DNA of 61,223 nt from Robiginitomaculum sp. (GTDB lineage: Bacteria > Pseudomonadota > Alphaproteobacteria > Caulobacterales > Maricaulaceae), in NCBI GenBank assembly GCA_021776515.1, contig JAJFFS010000001.1, positions 1 through 61,223 on the forward strand, read 5' to 3'. The notes below the pieces were generated by a model. It saw only the letters and a list, made by a program, of their open reading frames with translations. It had not been told where the DNA came from and searched no databases. This document shows, one piece after another, positions 28,112-37,037 of this stretch (the first letter of the stretch is position 1; each line of letters starts with the position of its first letter). Both the position numbers and the translations under genes were made by a program.

Positions 28112-28594
28112 ATGGCGATCAAAGTTGGTGAAAAAATTCCCGATGGTAAGTTCATGACCTGGGGCGCAGGTGGACCAGAACCCAAAAGCACAGATGATGT
28201 GTTTGCGGGAAAAACCGTGGCATTGTTTTCTCTGCCCGGTGCCTTTACCCCCACATGTAGCGCCAAACACCTGCCAGGTTATAAAGATAACGCCTCAGCG
28301 TTTAGCAAAAAAGGTGTGGATAGTATAGTTTGCACTGCTGTTAATGATATATTTGTTATGAACGCGTGGGAAAAAGACCAAAATACAGCAAATAGTATAA
28401 CTATGCTTGCTGATGGCAATGGTGATTTTGTAAAATCACTCGGTCTTGACTTTGATGGCTCAGATTTTGGCATGGGTACACGAGGTCAACGCTTCTCCCT
28501 ACTTGTAAAAGATGGTGAGGTTACCCATATTAATATAGAAGAGCCGGGCGAGTATCGCGTTTCCTCAGCGGAATATCTACTTGCACAGCTCTAG
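28112..28594 (+). CDS. Peroxiredoxin (Prx5 type)
   Basis: A 160-residue atypical peroxiredoxin that reduces hydrogen peroxide and organic peroxides. The peroxidatic cysteine is C49 in PGAFTPTCSAKHLPGY; no clear resolving cysteine follows in the usual place, so a thioredoxin or glutathione partner is likely. The segment DFDGSDFGMGTRGQRFSLL matches the Prx5/AhpE-like group. The ATG at 28112 follows AAGGAG. A longer in-frame extension lacks a binding site. Confidence 0.92.
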   Translation: MAIKVGEKIPDGKFMTWGAGGPEPKSTDDVFAGKTVALFSLPGAFTPTCSAKHLPGYKDNASAFSKKGVDSIVCTAVNDIFVMNAWEKDQNTANSITMLADGNGDFVKSLGLDFDGSDFGMGTRGQRFSLLVKDGEVTHINIEEPGEYRVSSAEYLLAQL

Positions 28595-28635
28595 TTCTTA
28601 TCGTCGCCGGGGGGCGACATTCCAAGGAGAAATTT

Positions 28636-29559
28636 ATGTCAGGATTAGCCATTGGAGTCATTGTATTCCTCATCATTTTATTTGGATTTAGTGCGTTTAA
28701 AACTGTGAACCAGGGCATGGAATTTACCGTGCAGCGCTTTGGCCGTTATACTAAAACATTAAAACCCGGCTTCCACATCATCATCCCGTTCATCGATACC
28801 ATTGGTTACAAGATGAACATGCGTGAGCGGGTCATTGATGTGCCTAATCAGGAGGTTATCACCAAGGACAACGCCATGGTCAGTGTTGATGCGGTGGTAT
28901 TTGTGCAAACTATGGACGCGGCCCGTGCTGCCTATGAGGTGGACAGCCTTGATTTTGCCGTGGTCAATCTGTGTCTGACCAATATCCGGACCGTGGTTGG
29001 CTCTATGGACCTTGATGAGGTGCTGTCGCGCCGCGATGAAATCAACGGTATGTTGCTGGGCGTTATTGACCGGGCCACCAATCCCTGGGGTTTGAAAGTA
29101 ACCCGGATTGAAATTCGTGACCTGACCCCGCCGGCGGATATTACCGCAGCCATGGCAAAACAAATGAAGGCTGAACGTGAAAAACGTGCAGAGGTATTAA
29201 TTGCTCAAGGCGAAAAGCAATCCGCTATTTTGCGCGCTGAGGGTGAAAAACAATCAGCAGTTCTGGATGCCGAAGGGCGTAAAGAAGCTGCCTTTAAGGA
29301 TGCCGAGGCCCGCGAGCGACTGGCACAGGCAGAGGCCAAGGCCACTGAAATGGTTTCTGAAGCCATTGCCAAAGGCGATGTGCAGGCGATCAATTATTTT
29401 GTCGCCCAGAAATATATTGATGCCTTTGGCAAGTTGGCCGAGTCCGATCAACAAAAAACGGTGATTATTCCGGCAGAGTTTTCTACGCTGGCCTCAACCG
29501 TTGGCGGTGTTGGTGCCATTATAGAAGCCGCAGGGCTTTCCAAAAAGGAAGGGAGCTAA
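28636..29559 (+). CDS. SPFH/band 7 membrane protein, QmcA-like
   Basis: A 307-residue stomatin/QmcA-type protein. One N-terminal membrane helix (about 3-21) is followed by the SPFH domain (about 22-190; VNQGMEFTVQRFGRYTKTLKPGFH) and a coiled-coil region rich in Ala, Glu and Lys (about 190-250), ending in a conserved hydrophobic tail. Such proteins form large ring oligomers at the membrane and hold protease partners. The NfeD gene follows after 5 bp, the usual partner pair. RBS AAGGAG. Confidence 0.93.
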   Translation: MSGLAIGVIVFLIILFGFSAFKTVNQGMEFTVQRFGRYTKTLKPGFHIIIPFIDTIGYKMNMRERVIDVPNQEVITKDNAMVSVDAVVFVQTMDAARAAYEVDSLDFAVVNLCLTNIRTVVGSMDLDEVLSRRDEINGMLLGVIDRATNPWGLKVTRIEIRDLTPPADITAAMAKQMKAEREKRAEVLIAQGEKQSAILRAEGEKQSAVLDAEGRKEAAFKDAEARERLAQAEAKATEMVSEAIAKGDVQAINYFVAQKYIDAFGKLAESDQQKTVIIPAEFSTLASTVGGVGAIIEAAGLSKKEGS

Positions 29560-29564
29560 ATCAC

Positions 29565-30029
29565 ATGGCAGAAGTGTATGACTTCCTTATGCAGATGGAT
29601 GCCTGGCACTGGTTAATCATTGCTGCCGCGTTATTAGTGCTGGAATTACTGAGCGGGGGGACAACCTATGTCCTCTGGCCTTCGGCGGCGGCTTTTGCCA
29701 TTTCCCTTGTCCATTTTATCCTGCCTATGGGCTGGCAAGTGGAATGGGGCCTGTTTGCTTTTCTGACACTGGTGCTAACAGTGGTGGGCAGTGCTTATAT
29801 CCGGCCCTTGCTGAACAAAGGTGGGCAGACGGATTTGAATGACAAGGCGGCACGGCTTATTGGCCAAAGCGCAGAGATTAGCCATGATTTTATCAATGGT
29901 GCCGGTCGGGTGCGCCTGGGCGATACCCAATGGCAGGCCGTCAGTGATACCGGTGACAACCTCAAAGCGGGCCATAAAGTCAAGATAAAATCAGTTAATG
30001 GCGTCACCCTGACGGTTGTGCCCGCTTAG
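29565..30029 (+). CDS. NfeD-like membrane protein
   Basis: A 154-residue NfeD short form: three membrane helices (about 15-33, 38-58 and 63-82) and a C-terminal OB-fold domain (about 95-152; ARLIGQSAEISHDFINGAGRVRLGDTQWQA). Partner of the SPFH protein encoded just upstream and probably part of the same membrane complex, with the OB domain on the cytoplasmic side. No protease domain is attached, in contrast to long NfeD forms. Confidence 0.92.
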   Translation: MAEVYDFLMQMDAWHWLIIAAALLVLELLSGGTTYVLWPSAAAFAISLVHFILPMGWQVEWGLFAFLTLVLTVVGSAYIRPLLNKGGQTDLNDKAARLIGQSAEISHDFINGAGRVRLGDTQWQAVSDTGDNLKAGHKVKIKSVNGVTLTVVPA

Positions 30030-30122
30030 GGTCCCTGCCATCTGAATGAGGCTGGACCCTGCGCTCTTGATCGTTAAGATCAAACCGATAATCAGGATTT
30101 GCAAGAAAAAAAAGGGCGCGAC

Positions 30123-30755
30123 ATGACGGCGCGAAAATCAGCAAAACCATTTAAGGCTCCTGCACGGGCCTGGCAGCGTATGTTAAGCGGGCGGCGGCTG
30201 GATATTCTTGACCCGTCTCCGCTTGATATAGAGATCGAAGATATTGCCCATGGTCTGGCCCGCGTTGCCAGATGGAATGGGCAAACGGCCAGCCTGCATG
30301 CTTTTTCTGTGGCCGAGCATTCATTACTGGTTGAGAGCATTGCCCGGCGTTTGAAACCTGGATTTCCTGTGCGCTGGTGCCTTGCGGCGCTTCTTCATGA
30401 TGCGCCTGAATATGTGATCGGCGATATGATTAGCCCGTTCAAGGCTGCCCTTGGCCCCGAGTACAAAGCCATTGAGCACAATCTTGAACAGGCCATTCAT
30501 TTGCGTTTTAAACTGCCCGCCTCGCTACCCGTAGGCATTGCCCGTTTGATCAAAAAGGCCGATCGCCTGAGCGCTTATTTTGAGGCCACACAAATTGCAG
30601 GGTTTTCACGTGAAGAAAGCGACAAACACTTTCTAAAACCGCCTGCTGACCTCAAAATTTCTCTTACTCCATTGTCCGTGGCCGAGGCACAAATAGCCTT
30701 TATGGATAGATTTACAGTTTTGAATACGGCTCTGGGTGAAAGCAAGAGTACATGA
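30123..30755 (+). CDS. HD-domain phosphohydrolase, YfbR-like
   Basis: A 210-residue HD-superfamily hydrolase. The metal ligands can be placed: H66 in VAEHSLLVE, H92-D93 in LLHDAPEYVIGDM, and an Asp near residue 153 in KKADRLSAYFEA. The pattern fits 5'-deoxynucleotidases of the YfbR type. I prefer the ATG at 30123, eight codons inside the longest frame. Its stop overlaps the start of the NrtR-like regulator gene by 4 bp, an arrangement common in alphaproteobacteria and suggesting a link to NAD or nucleotide metabolism. Confidence 0.85.
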   Translation: MTARKSAKPFKAPARAWQRMLSGRRLDILDPSPLDIEIEDIAHGLARVARWNGQTASLHAFSVAEHSLLVESIARRLKPGFPVRWCLAALLHDAPEYVIGDMISPFKAALGPEYKAIEHNLEQAIHLRFKLPASLPVGIARLIKKADRLSAYFEATQIAGFSREESDKHFLKPPADLKISLTPLSVAEAQIAFMDRFTVLNTALGESKST

Positions 30756-31684
30756 GTGCAACTGAGGTGGAAATTTGTGCTGTGCTGGCGGCGGCGGACG
30801 GGGCTGGCCCTTATGTTCTGACGCTTGCCAGGCGCCATGGTGCGCAGGGGCATATGTTTTCCCTCCCCTGCGCCCCGTTTGATCCAACACGTGGTCAGAG
30901 TTTTGAGGGCCGTCTGCGCGACTGGGCCAGCGTACACACGACAGCGCAAATTACCCGGATTACCCAAATTGGTACCAGCCTTGCCGGTGGGCGCATCCGT
31001 ATTGGTTTGCTGGCGCTGGTCAGTGACCGCAATGCCTTTATGCCAAGGGGTGCACGCTGGACCCCTATGGGTGAAATTTTCCCGTGGGAGGATTGGCAAG
31101 CCGGTGAGCCAGACAGCCTGAAACAGGTTTTGCGACCGGCGCTCGACGAATGGGCGCAATCAGGTGGCGCAAAACAAAACCTATTACGGCTGGCAAAACT
31201 ACAAACCCTGTTTACAGACAATACAAAAGCGTGGGTGCCAAGCCTGACCAGCGAGCGCTTTGATATGCTCTATGAGGCAGGGTTGCTGCCCGAAGCCTTG
31301 CGTGACCGCACTGGCGCGGCAATTTCTGTCAGGCAACGTCATGCAGCCGTTTACGGGCAGATCATGCAAGGTGCTGATCGGCACGCGCTGGCTATGGCGC
31401 TTTCCTCATTACGGATGCAGGTAGAATTAAGTGCGGCCATGTCATCACTTATGCCTTCGCCGTTTACGCTGGGGGCATTGCAAAAAACGGTGGAGGCCGT
31501 GATTGGACTTTCCCTGCATACCCAAAACTTTCGTCGGGATTTAATGCACTCAGGTCAGATCAGCAAAACTGGCGAGCGAGGGCGTATCGGCAGGTCCCGC
31601 CCCGGTATGTTGTGGGAGTGGGCAGGTGCAGCCCAAAAGTTTACCGCCCTGGTGGGAATGCCACTACCTCGCAAAGCCCTGTAA
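30752..31684 (+). CDS. NrtR-like NAD regulator (Nudix-derived, winged helix)
   Basis: A 310-residue regulator of the NrtR-like group. The N-terminal half is a degenerate Nudix-like domain (about 5-140) that lacks the catalytic Nudix box, so ligand sensing, not hydrolysis, is expected. The C-terminal half has the winged-helix signature PFTLGALQKTVEAVIGLSL and NFRRDLMHSG, ending GRSRPGMLWEW. It probably controls NAD synthesis genes, perhaps elsewhere on the chromosome. Translation is coupled with the HD gene upstream. Confidence 0.85.
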   Translation: MSATEVEICAVLAAADGAGPYVLTLARRHGAQGHMFSLPCAPFDPTRGQSFEGRLRDWASVHTTAQITRITQIGTSLAGGRIRIGLLALVSDRNAFMPRGARWTPMGEIFPWEDWQAGEPDSLKQVLRPALDEWAQSGGAKQNLLRLAKLQTLFTDNTKAWVPSLTSERFDMLYEAGLLPEALRDRTGAAISVRQRHAAVYGQIMQGADRHALAMALSSLRMQVELSAAMSSLMPSPFTLGALQKTVEAVIGLSLHTQNFRRDLMHSGQISKTGERGRIGRSRPGMLWEWAGAAQKFTALVGMPLPRKAL

Positions 31685-31692
31685 TTTCAGAA

Positions 31693-32301
31693 CTAAGCCA
31701 GTTCAGAGCGCGCCCGGGTAATGATTTGCACCGCTGAGCTGAGGAAAAGCGCGCTCATCGCCAAGGCGACAATAAGGTCTGGCCAGTGCGAATGAAAAAC
31801 CGCAACCATAAGGGCCGCAACCATCACTGCGACGTTGCCAATGGCATCATTACGCGAACACAACCAGACAGAGCGCACATTGGCGTCACCATCACGAAAG
31901 CGCAAAAGAATAAGAACGCTGGTAATATTAGCCAAGAGCGCCAGTGCACCAATACCGCCCATTAATGGGGCTTGGGGAACACTTGCCGTGACCATTTGCC
32001 AGATGGCAAGGCCAGCCACAAACAGGCCCATGAGCAGAAGGGAGATACCTTTCAGCATGGCGACTTTGGCACGGGTTTTTAACTCTTGCCCGATGACTAT
32101 CAGGGATAGTGAATAGGTCAACGTATCACCAAAAAAATCAAGGGCATCGGCACGCAAGGCGGTAGAATGGGCTGCAAAACCAGCCAGCATTTCGACCACA
32201 AACATAACCCCGTTAATGGCGATCACTGCCCATAAGGCATGTTTATAGGCGGTGCTGGCACCATCAAAATCATGGCCATTATTCCCGCAAGTGCCGCTCA
32301 T
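31693..32301 (-). CDS. Cation diffusion facilitator family transporter (short)
   Basis: A 202-residue protein with six membrane helices and no C-terminal cytoplasmic domain. The metal-site helices show ALRADALDFFGDTLTY (helix 2) and SRNDAIGNVAVMV (helix 5), which keep the Asp residues of the CDF metal site. The N-terminus has a short His/Cys-containing stretch (GTCGNNGHDFDG). It is shorter than typical CDF exporters of about 300 residues. The metal (zinc, cobalt or iron) is not decidable. Convergent with the NrtR-like gene. Confidence 0.83.
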   Translation of the reverse strand: MSGTCGNNGHDFDGASTAYKHALWAVIAINGVMFVVEMLAGFAAHSTALRADALDFFGDTLTYSLSLIVIGQELKTRAKVAMLKGISLLLMGLFVAGLAIWQMVTASVPQAPLMGGIGALALLANITSVLILLRFRDGDANVRSVWLCSRNDAIGNVAVMVAALMVAVFHSHWPDLIVALAMSALFLSSAVQIITRARSELA

Positions 32302-32371
32302 GCCAACTTTTTACCTTGTTGCGCAGTGTATGCTAATCTCTATTGTAACTACAGGTTCAAGAGGAAAATAC

Positions 32372-32473
32372 ATGAACACCTGCTCTGGTACAAATGCCGC
32401 CCATTGCCGGGTGGTTGAAACATTGATGAACCACAAATTTTACACAAGCGACCATCACAGGCCGGTATCATGA
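32372..32473 (+). CDS. 33-codon mini-ORF coupled to prmA
   Basis: A short ORF starting at ATG 32372 with a strong AAGAGGAAAA ribosome binding site, stopping at TGA 32471-32473, which overlaps the prmA ATG (ATGA). The peptide contains CSGTNAAHC and several His (HKFYTSDHH), no membrane helix. prmA itself has only a weak binding site, so ribosomes ending here probably reinitiate at prmA. It may be a leader peptide or a small metal-binding-like protein; I know no family. Confidence 0.45.
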   Translation: MNTCSGTNAAHCRVVETLMNHKFYTSDHHRPVS

Positions 32474-33348
32474 ACACGTCTGAAAACCTTGTCTGGCAGG
32501 TGAATGCAGTGGGGAATTTTGCTCAGCTTAAAACATGGGCAGATGCGCAGGAACAACACGAAGACCCGCTTTGGCTTTGTCTTTCCGTGTTCGAGGAAAA
32601 CCTTCCTGAAGGGCGATTGCAAATTCTGTTTACCGATGAAACTGCGGCCCGAGTATTTACTCGCAACCATACGCTGGGCAACAATTTTATTGTCGAGTGT
32701 ACGCCATTAGAGAGCGAAAACTGGATTGCCAAGTCGCTGGAGGGGCTACCGGTGGTGCATGCCGGACGATTTTACCTTTATGGTGCTCACCATGATGGGC
32801 CTGATGATGCAAGCGTGATCCCCATACTCATAGAGGCTGGCGAAGCTTTTGGCACGGGCCATCATGGCACCACCAAAGGCTGTTTGCTGGCTTTTGATGA
32901 TTGTCTTGCGACTGTTGCGCCCACGTCTGTGCTTGATCTTGGCACCGGAACCGGGATGCTGGCCATTGCCGTTGCCAAAGTGCTGCCCGGTGCAAAAATT
33001 CTGGCCACCGACATTGACCCGATTGCCGTTAATGTTGCTGCGGCCAATGCCAATATCAACGGGGTGGGGGAGCGTATTGACCTTGTGGTTGCCGATGGAT
33101 TTTCGCATGACGCTCTCAAAGGCCAACAATTTGAGCTAATCTTTGCCAATATTCTGGCTAACCCGTTGATCACTCTGGCATCTGAAATTAGCGGCGCACT
33201 GGCACCATCAGGCACGCTGATCCTGTCAGGTATTCTGGATACACAGGCCAGCCAGGTTCGCGGCGCCTATGAGGCACAACATATTAATTTTATACAGGAA
33301 TATGCGCTGGATGAATGGCGCGTTCTGGTGATGAAAGCGCCTGATTAA
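32470..33348 (+). CDS. prmA: Ribosomal protein L11 methyltransferase
   Basis: SAM-dependent methyltransferase that trimethylates L11, 292 residues. An N-terminal substrate-recognition domain (about 1-100) is followed by the Rossmann-fold domain with AFGTGHHGTTKGCLLAFDD, motif I DLGTGTGMLAIAVA, and the catalytic-loop segment FANILANPLITLA. Translation probably depends on the mini-ORF ending at its start codon. Its stop overlaps by 4 bp the end of the convergent serine hydrolase gene. Confidence 0.94.
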   Translation: MNTSENLVWQVNAVGNFAQLKTWADAQEQHEDPLWLCLSVFEENLPEGRLQILFTDETAARVFTRNHTLGNNFIVECTPLESENWIAKSLEGLPVVHAGRFYLYGAHHDGPDDASVIPILIEAGEAFGTGHHGTTKGCLLAFDDCLATVAPTSVLDLGTGTGMLAIAVAKVLPGAKILATDIDPIAVNVAAANANINGVGERIDLVVADGFSHDALKGQQFELIFANILANPLITLASEISGALAPSGTLILSGILDTQASQVRGAYEAQHINFIQEYALDEWRVLVMKAPD

Positions 33349-34478
33349 AGGCACTCATAAAGTGCAGCAATCAGGCGTTTGGCACGATCATCGCTGACCA
33401 GTTCGGCATCTTGCTTGGCTGTGGCGTAACCAAAGCTGACCCGCCTGTCCGGGTCAGCAAACAGGCAGGAGCCACCAAAGCCGGTATGGCCAATTGTGCG
33501 CAGCCCCGGCCCATAAACCAGCCGCCCGGACGTGTTGCGAATAAGCCCGGCCCCAAAACTGAGATTGTTAGGCAGCACCCGATCCTGGCCGGCAACGCGT
33601 TCAGCCAAGGCCTCTTCCAGAGCCTCAGCCTCTATCACTTGCTGCTCTCCCAACTGGCCACCCCTGGCATAAATACTGATCAGTTCAGCCATGGCACGAG
33701 CCGTACCGTGACCGTTGGCCGAGGGAATTTCCATACGCCGCCAGGCCGCACCGCCTCGCCGTCCTGGCGATGACCATGGCTTCATGAAAGCCAGTTTTTG
33801 AAACTCGTTCAGCGTACCAAAATTTGGCATCCGTGTGGGCTTGCTGGTCTCTGCAACGCGGCCATGTTCCGCATCTGGCAAACCAATCCAGAAATCTATC
33901 CCTGCCGGGGCGCACAAATCATCGCGCAATATGCTGCCAATGGTTCGGCCCGTGGCGCGTTTGATAATTTCACCGGCGATATAGCCCCAGCTGACCGGGT
34001 GATAGCCCGAACCATCGCCCAGTTCCCATAACGGCTTCATATCTGCCAGACGAGCGCAGGTTTTGTCCCAATCAAACCAGTCCTCGGGTTCCCAGTCATC
34101 GGGTATGGCGCATAAACCGGCCTGATGCGACAGGGCCTCACCAACAGTCACTTTGTCTTTTCCCTTTACGCCAAATTCCGGCCAAATTGATGCAACAGTT
34201 TGCTCGTAACCTAACTTGCCTTCGCTGACCGCTTTGGCGATCACCAGTGAAGATACCGCCTTGGAACAGGAAAATACCGGGATTAGCGTCTGCGCCGTCA
34301 TTGGCATATTCTCTGCCCGGTCGGCCCAGCCACCAACCAGGTCCACCATAACCTCGCCATCCACAAGTATGGCAAGGCTGGCACCGCGTTCCGCACCTTG
34401 AGTGAATATTTCTGTGAAGGCGTTGCGGACCGGCTCAAAGCCTTGTGCGCAAACACCCGATAAAGGAAGACTGTTCAT
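33345..34478 (-). CDS. Serine beta-lactamase-fold hydrolase (EstB/class C-like)
   Basis: A 377-residue member of the beta-lactamase/penicillin-binding-like serine hydrolases, more often esterases than beta-lactamases. The active-site S-x-x-K is in VFSCSKAVSSLV; a Tyr in HPVSWGYIAGEII fits the second motif; the C-terminal HTGFGGSCLFADP corresponds to the HxG-type third motif. No signal peptide is seen with the chosen start (ATG 34476-34478), so it is likely cytoplasmic; a start 20 codons upstream exists. Substrate unknown. Confidence 0.85.
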   Translation of the reverse strand: MNSLPLSGVCAQGFEPVRNAFTEIFTQGAERGASLAILVDGEVMVDLVGGWADRAENMPMTAQTLIPVFSCSKAVSSLVIAKAVSEGKLGYEQTVASIWPEFGVKGKDKVTVGEALSHQAGLCAIPDDWEPEDWFDWDKTCARLADMKPLWELGDGSGYHPVSWGYIAGEIIKRATGRTIGSILRDDLCAPAGIDFWIGLPDAEHGRVAETSKPTRMPNFGTLNEFQKLAFMKPWSSPGRRGGAAWRRMEIPSANGHGTARAMAELISIYARGGQLGEQQVIEAEALEEALAERVAGQDRVLPNNLSFGAGLIRNTSGRLVYGPGLRTIGHTGFGGSCLFADPDRRVSFGYATAKQDAELVSDDRAKRLIAALYECL

Positions 34479-34540
34479 AGGGCCTATGTGACGATAAAAG
34501 GTATGATGTGCAAGTGCGCTAACCAACAAAGGAGGCACCC

Positions 34541-36298
34541 ATGACTAAATGGTTTTTCACATATATTGCGACAGGTTTTTTGTTGTTTACCCCCTCCGCC
34601 TTTGCACAAGAAGTTGCGCTGGATAACCTTATCAAGGATGTGCGTGCCTTTGATTTGCGCGAAGACCCTGTGTTGGCGGGCCGTGAAGGAGACAAGGAAG
34701 CCCTTTCGCACTGGCCTGATGAAAGCATAAAAGCCCGTAATCGCCGCGCCGTGATCAATGCCCGCTTTGCAGAACGCCTTGCCAATATTAACCGTGGCGC
34801 GTTTGACGATACCGCCCGTGTCAATGCCGGGCTTTTGGATTTTGTACTTAATGACCGCATTGCCAGTGCCCGCTTTGATGAGGCAGCAATGCCGTTCACC
34901 AATGATTCCGGTTTCCACACATCGCCCGGCTTTCTGGCCCGCTCCACCCGCGCCACAACGGTCCCGGGGGCCAAAGCCTGGATTGCCCGCCTGAATGCAC
35001 TGCCTGCCTATTTTGACCAACACAAAGCCAACCTTGAAGCCGGACTGAAGGCCGGCATTACCCAGCCACAGCGCGTAGTTGATGCGGTGATTGCCACGGT
35101 GGAAGGAATGCTGGCGGATGAAGGTTTTGCCAGCGATTTTGCCGCCCCGTTTGAGGCTTTGCCAGAGACCATGGCAGAAGATGAGCGCAACGCCCTTGAT
35201 GCTGAATTGAGCGAAGCGGTAAGCACCCAGGTCCGCCCGGCCTATGAGGCTTTACTTAACTTCCTAAAGGATGAATACCGCCCGGCCGTGCGCACCAGCA
35301 TCGGTATTTCAGAGGTTCCCGGCGGTGCGGCGCATTATGCCCATTTGGTCAAATCCTTCACCACCACAGATATGACACCAACTGAGGTCCACGAACTGGG
35401 CCTTGCCGAAGTGGCGCGTATCCGCAAGGAAATGGAAGAGGTAATTTTACAAACCGACTTTGAGGGCGGGTTTGCCGAGTTTTTGAACTTCCTGCGCACC
35501 GATCCACAATTTTACGTCACAACGCCGGATGCGCTTTTGCGTCATGCGGCCTGGATTGCCAAAAAAGCCGATGACAAAATGCCCGCAATGTTTGGCCGTC
35601 TGCCGCGCCTTCCCTATGGCGTGCGCCCGGTTCCCGACGCGATTGCCCCTCATTACACTACGGCACGGTACTGGCCGGGTGATGCCCGCACGCAACGCGC
35701 CGGGGGTTATATGGTCAACACTTATGCGCTGGATCAACGCCCGCTATATGAGCTGCCCGCCTTGACCTTGCACGAAGCGGTTCCCGGCCACCATCACCAG
35801 TTTGCCATTGCCCAGGAATTGGAAGGCGTGCCTGCTTTTCGCAAGGGTTTATACCTCACCGCCTTTGGTGAAGGTTGGGGGTTATATGCGGAAAAACTGG
35901 GCCTTGAGATGGGCATGTATACCACCCCTTATGAAAACTTCGGGCGTCTGACTTATGAAATGTGGCGCGCCTGCCGTCTGGTTATGGACACCGGCATTCA
36001 CGCTTTTGGTTGGGGCCGCGATCAGGCTATGGCCTGTTTACAGGATAATTCGGCACTGGCGCTTCATAATATAGAAACCGAGACGGATCGCTATATTTCC
36101 TGGCCAGGTCAGGCGCTGGGCTACAAGATAGGTGAGTTGACTATTGTTCGCCTGCGCAAAACCGCCGAAGATGTTCTGGGTGAGGCGTTTGATGTACGTG
36201 CTTTTCATGATGAGGTACTCCGCGACGGCTCCATCACCATGGCAATGCTGGAAGCCAAAATAGATCACTGGATTGAAGGGCAAACTACTCAAGAATAA
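34541..36298 (+). CDS. DUF885 family exported metallopeptidase-like protein
   Basis: A 585-residue protein with a signal peptide (MTKWFFTYIATGFLLFTPSAFA, cleavage about residue 22). The C-terminal half carries HEAVPGHHHQ (an HExxxH-type site, about residue 409) and GEGWGLYAEKLG (about 443) with a downstream Glu, the hallmarks of DUF885 proteins, which are likely zinc peptidases or esterases in the periplasm. The RBS AAGGAGG is strong. It stands alone and is followed by a repeat-rich spacer. Confidence 0.88.
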   Translation: MTKWFFTYIATGFLLFTPSAFAQEVALDNLIKDVRAFDLREDPVLAGREGDKEALSHWPDESIKARNRRAVINARFAERLANINRGAFDDTARVNAGLLDFVLNDRIASARFDEAAMPFTNDSGFHTSPGFLARSTRATTVPGAKAWIARLNALPAYFDQHKANLEAGLKAGITQPQRVVDAVIATVEGMLADEGFASDFAAPFEALPETMAEDERNALDAELSEAVSTQVRPAYEALLNFLKDEYRPAVRTSIGISEVPGGAAHYAHLVKSFTTTDMTPTEVHELGLAEVARIRKEMEEVILQTDFEGGFAEFLNFLRTDPQFYVTTPDALLRHAAWIAKKADDKMPAMFGRLPRLPYGVRPVPDAIAPHYTTARYWPGDARTQRAGGYMVNTYALDQRPLYELPALTLHEAVPGHHHQFAIAQELEGVPAFRKGLYLTAFGEGWGLYAEKLGLEMGMYTTPYENFGRLTYEMWRACRLVMDTGIHAFGWGRDQAMACLQDNSALALHNIETETDRYISWPGQALGYKIGELTIVRLRKTAEDVLGEAFDVRAFHDEVLRDGSITMAMLEAKIDHWIEGQTTQE

Positions 36299-36700
36299 TT
36301 GCATGAGAGCCCGGCAACCCTGAACCCTGATCAATGACATTACCGTTGGTGGTATAGATGTTGGCTTTGATGGATAGAGATAATGCCACTCCCCTCATCC
36401 TGAGCTTGTCGAAGGATATAGGGTGAGAGCCTGAACCTTTTTCGCCATTGCGATACCTGCCTTCACAAGCACAGGCTACGGCTGCAGTTCAACGTGAAGC
36501 ATCAAAATGGGCCCCGGCCTTCGCCGGGGTGACAGAAAGAAAGTGTTTTCGCGTTTCAGCATATCCACAAGACAACACGGTATATCACTACGCCCGCGTC
36601 CTCATCCAGAGCTTGTCGAAGGATAGAGAGTGGTTATATCTCTACTCAACACGGCACCATGCCGGTGAATTACGGCGACAGTTTACTAAACTTAGTTAGC
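36299..36700. repeat. Intergenic spacer with dispersed palindromic repeats
   Basis: About 400 bp with no gene. A 25-bp repeat beginning CTCATCCTGAGCTTGTCG and ending AAGGATA occurs at 36394-36418 and, with one mismatch, at 36601-36625. Between them a hairpin CCCCGGC-CTTC-GCCGGGG (36512-36529) is followed by TGACAG. Both words resemble short repeats found many times in intergenic DNA of alphaproteobacteria, REP-like elements. They separate the DUF885 gene from the end of fliE. Confidence 0.65.
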
Positions 36701-37012
36701 CTAAATAGGCATACGCAGAATGTCCTGATAGGCCTTGATCACCTCATCACGAACAGCAATTACGGTTTCCAGGGTCATTTCGGCTTCATTGACGGCGCTA
36801 ACCACGTCGATGAGATCAACCTTGCCACTAGCCGAAGCTATGGTCATTTGTTCTGCCCGTGTGGTATCGGTGGAAACACTGCTGATCGCATCCTTGACCA
36901 TGGCCCCGAAATCCACCTTGGCAGCACCGGCCTCTTCACTGTCACCCCCAACTTTGGCGGTATTCACAGCCTGACCATAGGCTTTCATGGCTTGTAAGGC
37001 TGTAAATGACAT
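36701..37012 (-). CDS. fliE: Flagellar hook-basal body protein FliE
   Basis: A 103-residue FliE, the adapter between MS-ring and rod, exported through the flagellar type III apparatus. The family C-terminus AEMTLETVIAVRDEVIKAYQDILRMPI is intact. Last gene of the flgB-flgC-fliE unit; 25 bp separate it from flgC. No signal peptide, as expected for type III export. Confidence 0.95.
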   Translation of the reverse strand: MSFTALQAMKAYGQAVNTAKVGGDSEEAGAAKVDFGAMVKDAISSVSTDTTRAEQMTIASASGKVDLIDVVSAVNEAEMTLETVIAVRDEVIKAYQDILRMPI

Positions 37013-37037
37013 GACTATTTCCTCTTATCTTTTAGCG

